From an uncultured Eubacterium sp. (lineage in GTDB: Bacteria > Bacillota > Clostridia > Lachnospirales > Lachnospiraceae), in contig CAPAOV010000008.1 of NCBI GenBank assembly GCA_948579355.1, positions 43,530-107,529 of the forward strand: DNA of 64,000 bases, written 5' to 3'. How positions within the stretch are numbered: the stretch's first letter is position 1; each line of letters starts with the position of its first letter. The notes under the pieces were generated by a model, which worked only from the letters and a program-made list of their open reading frames with translations, was not told the DNA's origin and made no database searches. A program made the position numbers and the translations under genes. Shown here one piece after another: positions 52,733 through 59,993 of this stretch.

Positions 52733-53686
52733 ATGTTTGGCAATCGTGATATTCCGGTATATCTGTTTACCGGATTTTTGGAAAGCGGGAAATCCACCTG
52801 TTTTCAGGAGATTTTGAAAGAAGGTAATTTTGAAGATGGTCTGCGGACACTTTTTCTTCTGACCGAGGAGGGAGAGGCGGAGATTGAAGAGGAGCTTCTT
52901 CGATACAATAAAGTGGATATGGTCGTTATTGACGATGAAGATGAATTGACAGAAAGCATGTGCAAAGATTTGGTAAAGGAGTATAAGCCGGCGCGCATTG
53001 TCATTGAAGTAAACGGCATGTGGGATATAACGAGACTTATCAATGAGACGATTCCGGAAAACTGGATTGTTGTCCAGACGTTTACAACGGTAAACGCCGA
53101 GACGTTTCCGATGTATATTAATAATATGAAATCTTTGCTTATGTCACATTTTCAGCAGTCGGATTTAGTTATTTTTAACCGTTGTGACAGGGAGATGGAC
53201 AAGGCGTCAATGCGGCGGAATGTAAAGGCAATCAATCGTGCGGCACAGGTTCTCTTTGAATCAGAGGACGGCTCTGTGGAGAGCAATATCGAAGAGGAAT
53301 TGCCTTATGATATTAACGCCGACATAATCGAATTAGAAGATGATGATTTTGGTCTGTGGTATCTGGATGTCAGCGAGCATCCGGAAAAATATGAAGGTAA
53401 GACCGTTGTGTTCAAGGGGCAGGTATACCGAAACCGCACATTTCCAAACGACGCTTTTGTTCCGGCGCGCAAGGCTATGACATGCTGTGCCGACGACATA
53501 GCCAAGATAGGATTTATCTGCCACCATCCGCAGGCGGCGGAACTCGACCTCGATTCATGGGTGAAAGTAAGCGTAAAAGTGAAACCGGAATATTCCCACA
53601 GACAGCAGACGAAAGTACCAATGTTGTGGGCAGACAAAATCGAACAGGCAGAAGCGCCGGAAGAAGAAATCGTCTACTTCTCCTGA
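52733..53686 (+). CDS. CobW-like GTPase fused to a DUF1980/YcgQ-like C-terminal domain
   Basis: A 317-residue protein. The N-terminal ~190 residues are G3E-like: P-loop GFLESGKST and specificity region NRCD. The CxCC metal motif of COG0523 is absent. The C-terminal ~110 residues (GKTVVFKGQVYRN, ARKAMTCCADDI, DSWVKVSVKVK) resemble the C-terminal domain of YcgQ (TIGR03943, DUF1980), usually paired with a YcgR permease. No permease is seen here. GGGAGGAAAGG precedes the ATG. Co-transcribed with the His-rich GTPase, it probably works in metal handling. Confidence 0.75.
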   Translation: MFGNRDIPVYLFTGFLESGKSTCFQEILKEGNFEDGLRTLFLLTEEGEAEIEEELLRYNKVDMVVIDDEDELTESMCKDLVKEYKPARIVIEVNGMWDITRLINETIPENWIVVQTFTTVNAETFPMYINNMKSLLMSHFQQSDLVIFNRCDREMDKASMRRNVKAINRAAQVLFESEDGSVESNIEEELPYDINADIIELEDDDFGLWYLDVSEHPEKYEGKTVVFKGQVYRNRTFPNDAFVPARKAMTCCADDIAKIGFICHHPQAAELDLDSWVKVSVKVKPEYSHRQQTKVPMLWADKIEQAEAPEEEIVYFS

Positions 53687-53851
53687 CAAAATGTCAGAAC
53701 AACCAATCGACATAGATAAAATTCTATATGTGTCAGCAGCAGAAACAACAAAAAGTCAACAAGTATTTAAAAAGTATTAAAAAATTTTTAGAAAATTTTT
53801 TAGTTTGGATGTTCTGAAAATTATATCAACCCAAATGTAGCAGAGTATAGA

Positions 53852-53987
53852 AAAGAGAAAAGATTTACAGAGCATGGGTTACAAGCGCGTCGGTATGAGA
53901 TATGCGTATTGTGCATATCCATACCGCTACGTGCTTGTATAACGCAAGTGCCCATGCGAGTAAACTTTTCTCTTTGTTTACTCTTTT
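53852..53987 (+). ncRNA. structured RNA element ending in an intrinsic terminator
   Basis: An extended imperfect hairpin fills 53852-53975. Outer arms AAAGAGAAAAG-A-TTTAC and GTAAACTTTTCTCTTT pair; inside are GCATGGG/CCCATGC, ACAAGC/GCTTGT, CGGTATG/CATACCG and ATATGC/GCATAT. The 3' outer arm also belongs to a separate terminator: GAGTAAAC (53958-53965) with GTTTACTC (53976-53983) plus TTTT. The two folds exclude each other, the layout of an attenuator or riboswitch. I match it to no known class. A promoter for icd follows. Bases 53687-53851 hold only AT-rich sequence. Confidence 0.5.
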
Positions 53988-53996
53988 CCAGTTGTT

Positions 53997-54026
53997 TTGA
54001 CAATTCCCACCGATTTATGTTATAGT
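53997..54026 (+). promoter_or_regulatory. promoter of icd
   Basis: TTGACA (53997-54002), an 18-base spacer and TATAGT (54021-54026), just after the terminator of the structured element. icd therefore need not depend on readthrough. Confidence 0.7.
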
Positions 54027-54122
54027 AAAAGGCGACGAAGAATAGAAACGAAAAAAAAGATAGAAGCACGGGGAGGCTTATACATTATGCGCCTCTGCCA
54101 GCGCTTCGGAATGGAGGACAGA

Positions 54123-55331
54123 ATGGCAAAAATTCAGATGAAAACACCTCTTGTAGAAATGGACGGAGATGAAATGACCCGCATTTTGTGGAAGATGATT
54201 AAGGATGAGTTACTGCTTCCTTATATTGATTTAAAGACGGAGTATTATGATTTGGGTCTTGAATACCGGAACGAGACAAACGATAAAGTTACGTTTGACT
54301 CGGCAGAGGCAACGAAAAAATACGGAGTTGCCGTGAAATGTGCGACGATAACACCAAATGCCGCACGAATGACCGAATATGATTTAAAAGAGATGTGGAA
54401 GTCACCGAATGGAACGATTCGTGCTGCGCTTGATGGTACGGTATTCCGCACTCCGATACAGGTAAAAGGTATTGAGCCGTGTGTAAAAAACTGGGAGAAG
54501 CCGATTACACTTGCCCGCCACGCCTATGGTGATGTATATAAAAATACTGAGATTAAAGTACCGGGAGCCGGAAAGGCAGAGCTTGTTTTTACAGCGGAGG
54601 ATGGAACGGAGATTCGTGAATTGATTCATCAGTTTGATGGTTCCGGCATTATTCAGGGTATCCATAATACGGATAAGTCGATTACGAGTTTTGCCAGAGC
54701 ATGTTTTTCCTACGCACTGGATACGAAGCAGGATTTGTGGTTTGCGACAAAGGATACGATTTCCAAAAAGTATGACCACAATTTTAAAGATATATTTGCA
54801 GACGTATATGAAAAAGAATATAAAGAAAAATTTGAGGCAGCAGGATTGGAGTACTTCTATACTTTAATTGATGATGCGGTAGCCCGTGTGATGAAAACAA
54901 AGGGCGGTTTTATCTGGGCATGTAAAAATTATGACGGCGATGTAATGAGTGATATGGTGTCTTCCGCCTGTGGTTCTCTGGCGATGATGACTTCAGTATT
55001 AGTTTCACCGGATGGTGTGTACGAATATGAAGCGGCGCACGGAACGGTACAGCGTCATTATTATAAACATCTGAAAGGCGAGGAGACTTCGACCAATTCG
55101 GTTGCCACGATTTTTGCGTGGACAGGCGCACTGCGCAAGAGGGGAGAACTGGACGAAATTCCAGAGCTGATGGCGTTTGCGGATAAGTTGGAGAAAGCTA
55201 CTTTGCAGACAATAGAGAGCGGTAAGATGACGAAAGATTTGGCGCTGATAACAGAGCTTGAAGACGTCACCGTTCTTAACAGTGAGCAATTCATTCAGGA
55301 AATCCGCACAACGATGGAGGCGCTGGATTGA
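54123..55331 (+). CDS. icd: NADP-dependent isocitrate dehydrogenase
   Basis: A 402-residue enzyme oxidising isocitrate to 2-oxoglutarate with NADP+. It begins KTPLVEMDGDEMTRILW, with the substrate loop SPNGTIRAALDGTVFRTPI and the cofactor region EAAHGTVQRHY. This is the dimeric type shared with eukaryotes, not the E. coli type. It supplies 2-oxoglutarate for glutamate synthesis. The start is ATG 54123, five bases after GGAGG and matching the family. An in-frame ATG 54087 with GGGAGG ten bases upstream would add 12 residues and cannot be excluded. Confidence 0.95.
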   Translation: MAKIQMKTPLVEMDGDEMTRILWKMIKDELLLPYIDLKTEYYDLGLEYRNETNDKVTFDSAEATKKYGVAVKCATITPNAARMTEYDLKEMWKSPNGTIRAALDGTVFRTPIQVKGIEPCVKNWEKPITLARHAYGDVYKNTEIKVPGAGKAELVFTAEDGTEIRELIHQFDGSGIIQGIHNTDKSITSFARACFSYALDTKQDLWFATKDTISKKYDHNFKDIFADVYEKEYKEKFEAAGLEYFYTLIDDAVARVMKTKGGFIWACKNYDGDVMSDMVSSACGSLAMMTSVLVSPDGVYEYEAAHGTVQRHYYKHLKGEETSTNSVATIFAWTGALRKRGELDEIPELMAFADKLEKATLQTIESGKMTKDLALITELEDVTVLNSEQFIQEIRTTMEALD

Positions 55332-55370
55332 TAGAAAATAGTGTTAGGTGTATAAAAGGAGGGAGAATAA

Positions 55371-55404
55371 ATTGAAAAATAAGCTTGATAGCTTATTTTT
55401 CAAT
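55371..55404 (+). terminator. 15-bp perfect hairpin after icd (terminator or small ORF leader)
   Basis: ATTGAAAAATAAGCT (55371-55385) and AGCTTATTTTTCAAT (55390-55404) pair perfectly with a TGAT loop. It is AT-rich and lacks a clean T tail, so termination may be weak. AAGGAGGGAG just upstream sets TTG 55372 as the start of a 20-codon frame ending at 55434, which begins MKNKLDSLFFNLLF; whether it is translated is unknown. Confidence 0.5.
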
Positions 55405-55441
55405 CTACTATTTGTGCCGAGGCGCCATAAATAGTATTAAT

Positions 55442-55508
55442 GTACAGAGCAAAAACAGCGTCGCTGCTTTTTGCTCGTACTTCCTCCGCTGCGCTTCGGA
55501 ATGGAGGA
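55442..55508 (+). promoter_or_regulatory. 5' leader hairpins with possible ribosome-site masking
   Basis: A long stem, GTAC-A-GAGCAAAAACAGCG (from 55442) with CGCTGCTTTTTGCTC-GTAC (to 55480), is followed by TCCTCC (55482-55487). This pairs with GGAGGA (55503-55508), the ribosome site of the next gene. Translation could thus be controlled by folding. An 18-base stretch here is also found before icd. Confidence 0.45.
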
Positions 55509-55512
55509 TATT

Positions 55513-56493
55513 ATGTGGCGAAAAGGAACTATGTCAGGGATAAGAGTGTTGCTATTGGCTGTACTTATTGTTGATTTGCTTATCGCCGGTTCGTCTCAGG
55601 CGGCGTCAGGAGCAGACGCCGCCTCTTTGCATATTTCGGAGGAGGGAGAAATTTTTCTTACTTCAGGAGAGAAGAAGACATTGTCGGCGAGCGTGGATTC
55701 TGCGTCGGATGTACAAACAAAGATTGTGTGGACAACGAGCAATGAGAGCATTGTACAAATAAATGAGCAGGGAGAGATGACAGCAAATAAAAAAGGTACT
55801 GCCACCGTTCAGGCAAAGGAAATCTATAGCGGCCTTACGGGAAGTGTTACGGTTGTTGTAAAGCCGGAAAAGATAGAATGTGTACAGCGGCCGGTTAATC
55901 CGTCGGTGACACTAAAAAAGGAAACAGATTTCGCAGGAACTTATTTGGATTGGAGCTGCTACAGGGAAGAAGACATCAGTTATTTTATCGTTTTCTTTGG
56001 TTATAAACCGGAGAAGCGAAGCAAAGTAATCTATGAAACAGTAAAAACAACGAAATTTTCCTGTGCTCATAAGCATTTGCAAAAGGGAAGGAAATATTAT
56101 TATTATGTAAGTGCCTTTAATCACGAGGGGAAGAAAATTGCCACGAGCAGTAAATTGGCGATAAGGGCGACGGAGCCTAATATCGGAGTACAACGGGCGA
56201 ATGGCGGCTACAATGAGATTGTATGGAAACGGCAGGACAAGAAGCGTATCAGGGGAATTAGCGGTTATCGGATTTACCGCTCGAAGCGCGCAGATGGCAC
56301 TTACAAATGCGTAAAACAAATTAATTCACCGAAGAAAATTTCGTGGATTGATAAGAAGCCGCCGTATGGAACCTGCTACTATAAGGTACGTGCATTTAAG
56401 AAAAAAGGAAAGAAAAGAATATATGGGGTAATGAGTAAATTCGTGGCATCGGATGACTATTACAGTATGGCAAAGATGGGAACAGGGCGATAA
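55513..56493 (+). CDS. secreted BIG2 and fibronectin type III protein
   Basis: A 326-residue protein with a signal peptide (hydrophobic core about 10-24, cleavage near QAASG). A BIG2-type Ig-like domain spans about 35-115 (KIVWTTSNESIVQINEQGEM, KKGTATVQAK), followed by two Fn3-like domains (about 125-220 and 225-315; KYYYYVSAFN, SGYRIYRSKRADGTYK). No wall anchor is seen. The start is ATG 55513, five bases after GGAGG; the upstream TTG at 55471 lies in the leader hairpins. It is probably a surface-binding accessory protein. Confidence 0.8.
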   Translation: MWRKGTMSGIRVLLLAVLIVDLLIAGSSQAASGADAASLHISEEGEIFLTSGEKKTLSASVDSASDVQTKIVWTTSNESIVQINEQGEMTANKKGTATVQAKEIYSGLTGSVTVVVKPEKIECVQRPVNPSVTLKKETDFAGTYLDWSCYREEDISYFIVFFGYKPEKRSKVIYETVKTTKFSCAHKHLQKGRKYYYYVSAFNHEGKKIATSSKLAIRATEPNIGVQRANGGYNEIVWKRQDKKRIRGISGYRIYRSKRADGTYKCVKQINSPKKISWIDKKPPYGTCYYKVRAFKKKGKKRIYGVMSKFVASDDYYSMAKMGTGR

Positions 56494-56567
56494 AACAGAC
56501 CTGTTATCCCATTTTCATTGCCTTTCGCTGTTTCTGCCTGTTTTGGCGAACCGATATTTTCGTTGTA

Positions 56568-57668
56568 CTAATTTTTATCACAGTATTTCGTCACGATGAT
56601 TTCAAATTCTTTTCGCACTTCAGTAAAAGCCTGTAATAATTTAGATGAGAAAGAACCGCTCTGGCCGTTTATAATAATCTGGTAAGCTTTTTCTGTGTTG
56701 TAGGCGGCCTTATAAACACGCTTGGAAGTAAGCGCATCGTATACGTCTACAAGGGCAACGATTTGTGCCGCAATACTGATTTCGTCTCCTTTCAGACCGT
56801 CAGGATAACCGTTTCCATCGTATTTTTCATGGTGATGGCGGGCGATATCAATCGCGTAATCACAGAAAATCTTGCTATCTATATGGATTACCTTTTCGAT
56901 GATTTCCGCACCTTTTGTTGTGTGGGATTTGATAACTTCGTATTCATCTTCGTTTAATTTACCGGATTTTAATATGATATTATCAGGAATTACGATTTTA
57001 CCAATATCATGCAGGGAAGAGGCCCAGCCGATAATTTCCAGTTTTTCTTCCGTAAGTTCGTATTCCGGATACAATTTCATAACACTGTTTCCGAGGCAGA
57101 GAGAAAATTCCCGAACTCGTTTGATATGTTGTTCGGATTCTAAATTTCTAAATTCCACAATATTGCTGAGTGATTCAATCAAAACCTCATTCATGCGTTT
57201 TTGCTTATCTGCCATGAGTTTTAACATGGAATTTTGCTTTTTTAGTTGTTCTGTTTGGTTTTTTACCGTTACTTCTAGCTGTCTTTTATATTGAAATACT
57301 TCTACAACATTATCTATCAGATGTGTTGCAATTTCAGGATTAAAGGGTTTTTTCAGATAACTTACAACCCCGTATTTATATCCCTGTTTTTCGTATTGAG
57401 CGGCTCTTTCGCTCGTAATCATAATAAATGGGATTCGGCTCAGAACTTTGCTCTCGCTTAACCTCTGCATTATTTTGAAATCGTCCTTGACCGGTAACAG
57501 AAGATTAAAAAGAACGACAGCTAAGGACTGTGCATGGCTTCTCAATAATTCAAGGCCTTCTTTTTCATCCGGCGCTGATAATATTTGATATTTATTTTTA
57601 AATAAATCAACTAACATTTTACGACTGGCGTCGTCCTGTTCAAGAATTAAAATTGTATCACGTTTCAT
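56568..57668 (-). CDS. HD-GYP domain protein with a pseudo-receiver
   Basis: A 366-residue protein. The receiver-like domain (1-125) keeps its acidic start (LILEQDDA), TSE and KKPF. However, the phosphoacceptor position is Asn55 (VVLFNLLLP, codon AAT at 57506-57504), so normal phosphorylation is not expected. A coiled coil (130-160) leads to an HD-GYP domain with LHDIGKI, HHHEKYDGNGYPDGL and VDVYDAL. These are the residues of c-di-GMP phosphodiesterases and appear intact. It lies 25 bases after the FapA gene in the same operon. Confidence 0.9.
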   Translation of the reverse strand: MKRDTILILEQDDASRKMLVDLFKNKYQILSAPDEKEGLELLRSHAQSLAVVLFNLLLPVKDDFKIMQRLSESKVLSRIPFIMITSERAAQYEKQGYKYGVVSYLKKPFNPEIATHLIDNVVEVFQYKRQLEVTVKNQTEQLKKQNSMLKLMADKQKRMNEVLIESLSNIVEFRNLESEQHIKRVREFSLCLGNSVMKLYPEYELTEEKLEIIGWASSLHDIGKIVIPDNIILKSGKLNEDEYEVIKSHTTKGAEIIEKVIHIDSKIFCDYAIDIARHHHEKYDGNGYPDGLKGDEISIAAQIVALVDVYDALTSKRVYKAAYNTEKAYQIIINGQSGSFSSKLLQAFTEVRKEFEIIVTKYCDKN

Positions 57669-57693
57669 TTTCTACCCATACTTTCTGTTTGCT

Positions 57694-59760
57694 TTATAGT
57701 TTAACGGCTACCACAATTTTATTTTTTTGTTTAAAAATTACTCTGTTTACATGCGTCTGCAGCATATATTTTATCTTGTTAATCTCAATCATAGTTCCCT
57801 CATAGGCATTTCCTCTGACAAAAATGGCTTTCATATCTTGATTGGTAATATTAGTGAGTTTTGATATGTTGGCATCTAGTTCAGCAAGTTCGTGGTCTTT
57901 TGCTACAATCGTGGCGTTCAGCTTCTTTATGAGGGCTACCGCTTGGTCTCTGTCCGGCGGAAGCGATTGTAAAATCTTGTTCCATTTGTCTTCGAGCATT
58001 GATAACTCTTCTAAAATACGCTCTCTTTTTTCTGCAAAAACAGCCTGTTGCTTATCATACAGTTCGTTTCGCCCTACTTCAAGGAATGTTTTTATATGGG
58101 AGCTGTTTCCGAGATTATACGTGTCCACACCTCTTACTGCACGTATCTTTCCGCCAAGAAGCACTCCTTTGCTGCCGGATACGATAACCTTTCCCATTGT
58201 ATTGATATCGCTGTTCATAATGTAGTTTGCCTTGACGTTGCCTTCTGCATTGATATTTGCCGATTCAAAAAAGCTGCCGGAAACTTCTCCTTTGGCATCA
58301 ATAAAACAGTCGTGCTTCGAACAGCTTCCTTTTTTTATCATAACATTGCCGCCAGCAACGAGTTTTGCTGTCTCAACGTTGTGCTCTACAATAATATCTC
58401 CGGTTGCTTCGATGCTTCCTCCGGAATATACGCTGCCAATCACATACACGGAACCATCTACTTCCAACTTTCCGGTAACGGCAGTTACATCTTCGTTGAC
58501 AATAATCATATTGGAAATAATAATCCGTCCGTTTATATACTCAAATTTTCCACTTATTCGGGCCAGATACGTGACACCGTCGGGAGCGATTGTGAAGCCC
58601 TCGCCTTTGAGTGGTTTCTTTTCCAGTCCCTTGTTGGCATGAAGTACCTCGCCAAATACATTTTGTCCGTCAATTCCCTTTTCAGCCGGATGATATACGG
58701 CGATTTTCTGGCCCTCATCAACCATTTCAAAAGCTTCGATATTGACATAATCGACGCCCCCGTCCGGAAGCGGCGCTGGAATACGAGGTAAATCGAGCCG
58801 CACAAAAAATTCATACCATCCGTTTTTTCCGGCCTCGGCAGGAGTGCCTTCGGCAATCAGTATCTTCTCATTCATTCTTCTTTTCTTTATCATATCGGTA
58901 ATGACATCGTCTTTGATTCCGATAACGATTCCTCTTTTTTCGAGGGCATCATAAATATCTGCTTCGGTAACCCTGTTGCCGGGGAACCATGGGATGTAGG
59001 CAAACGCCTTGTTGCCGTCATTCTCTACAAGAATACTGAAATCTTTTTTGACATATGCATCCAAGTCAATCCCCGGTTTATTGGAAGTGGCATGTTTTGT
59101 TGTTTTTTCTGCTAAAAGCTTTTCCCGTTTCTGTTTCATATCCGTGCCGGAAAAAATCAGTTTTGCATAGGATGATACGTCCAAACCGGCTTCCAGCCCC
59201 AAACGGATTTCTTTCATTTGCCAGTGGCTGAACAGAAAGTTTGTGTAAAAGGAAACTTTTAGTTTCTTTTCCAGCCCCAAACGAATTTCTTTCATCTGCA
59301 TCCAATTGTAATGCGAAGTAGCATAAATGGAAACATCCAGTCCTTCGTACAGTCCGATTCGTATTTCATAAATTTGCTGTACATACATATCGTCCGTCAG
59401 CCATGTATCAATAGGAAGTTCGTCTTCTAAAGCGAGGCGAATCTGCTCCAACTCATCATCGACAAATCCTCTGTGCACATAGGGAATAAGGTCGATAGAA
59501 GAATAAAAAGAAAGTCGGATTTGTTTCATGGTTTCATAGCTGAAAGAGGGGTCGGCATATTTGGAAACATCTACTTTATCTTTAATACCCATGCGTATCT
59601 GTTCCATTTGCAGCCAGTTGAGTTCCGGATTGGAATACAATGAAACATCCAGTCCCTCTTCTTTTCCGAGAAGAATTTCCTGATGTTGTTCTTTGATGTA
59701 TCCAGAATCTTCCATTATAGTAAACTCATTATTTTGAGATGAAGTCTGATTTTCATACAT
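57694..59760 (-). CDS. FapA (DUF342) family protein with N-terminal 26-residue repeats
   Basis: A 688-residue protein. Residues about 27-211 are seven tandem 26-residue units of the type IRLGLEKKLKVSFY. The FapA/DUF342 core follows (about 240-560): the N-terminal FapA module, then a Gly/Val-rich beta-helix (VDGSVYVIGSVYSGGS, VAGGNVMIKKGSC). A coiled coil (about 565-635) and a short C-terminal domain end it. FapA members are polymerising cytoplasmic proteins of uncertain role. The start is ATG 59760; GTG 59769 is an alternative. In operon with the HD-GYP gene, which suggests a c-di-GMP-linked function. Confidence 0.85.
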   Translation of the reverse strand: MYENQTSSQNNEFTIMEDSGYIKEQHQEILLGKEEGLDVSLYSNPELNWLQMEQIRMGIKDKVDVSKYADPSFSYETMKQIRLSFYSSIDLIPYVHRGFVDDELEQIRLALEDELPIDTWLTDDMYVQQIYEIRIGLYEGLDVSIYATSHYNWMQMKEIRLGLEKKLKVSFYTNFLFSHWQMKEIRLGLEAGLDVSSYAKLIFSGTDMKQKREKLLAEKTTKHATSNKPGIDLDAYVKKDFSILVENDGNKAFAYIPWFPGNRVTEADIYDALEKRGIVIGIKDDVITDMIKKRRMNEKILIAEGTPAEAGKNGWYEFFVRLDLPRIPAPLPDGGVDYVNIEAFEMVDEGQKIAVYHPAEKGIDGQNVFGEVLHANKGLEKKPLKGEGFTIAPDGVTYLARISGKFEYINGRIIISNMIIVNEDVTAVTGKLEVDGSVYVIGSVYSGGSIEATGDIIVEHNVETAKLVAGGNVMIKKGSCSKHDCFIDAKGEVSGSFFESANINAEGNVKANYIMNSDINTMGKVIVSGSKGVLLGGKIRAVRGVDTYNLGNSSHIKTFLEVGRNELYDKQQAVFAEKRERILEELSMLEDKWNKILQSLPPDRDQAVALIKKLNATIVAKDHELAELDANISKLTNITNQDMKAIFVRGNAYEGTMIEINKIKYMLQTHVNRVIFKQKNKIVVAVKL
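59128..59682 (-). repeat. seven 78-bp protein-level repeats
   Basis: The period is exactly 26 codons, with Ile recurring at residues 32, 58, 84, 110, 136, 162 and 188 of the frame from 59769. The consensus is roughly QM-x-x-IRLGLE-x-GLDVS-x-YA. DNA identity between units is low, so the repeats are old and kept by selection on the protein. Confidence 0.75.
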
Positions 59761-59993
59761 GTTAAGCACCAGCCTTTTACAATATAATACAGTCTATAAT
59801 ATTGTACTATGATTAATGGGAAAAGTCCACTGTTTCTTTTACAATCAAAAGTTCGGTAGACGCGAAGGGAATGCAAAAGGAGATTAATGTGCAAATGATA
59901 CCCCAAAAAGTGCAATCTGTACCAAAAGGAGTGGATTATTTCTTAAATATATGATAAGATTTGAGAGAAATTTGTGAAAGGAGTTGGTAGGAA

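Noticed and set aside
53997..54086. Longer N-terminus for isocitrate dehydrogenase from TTG 53997
   Set aside because: The start coincides with the promoter -35 box, so it would be upstream of the transcript.
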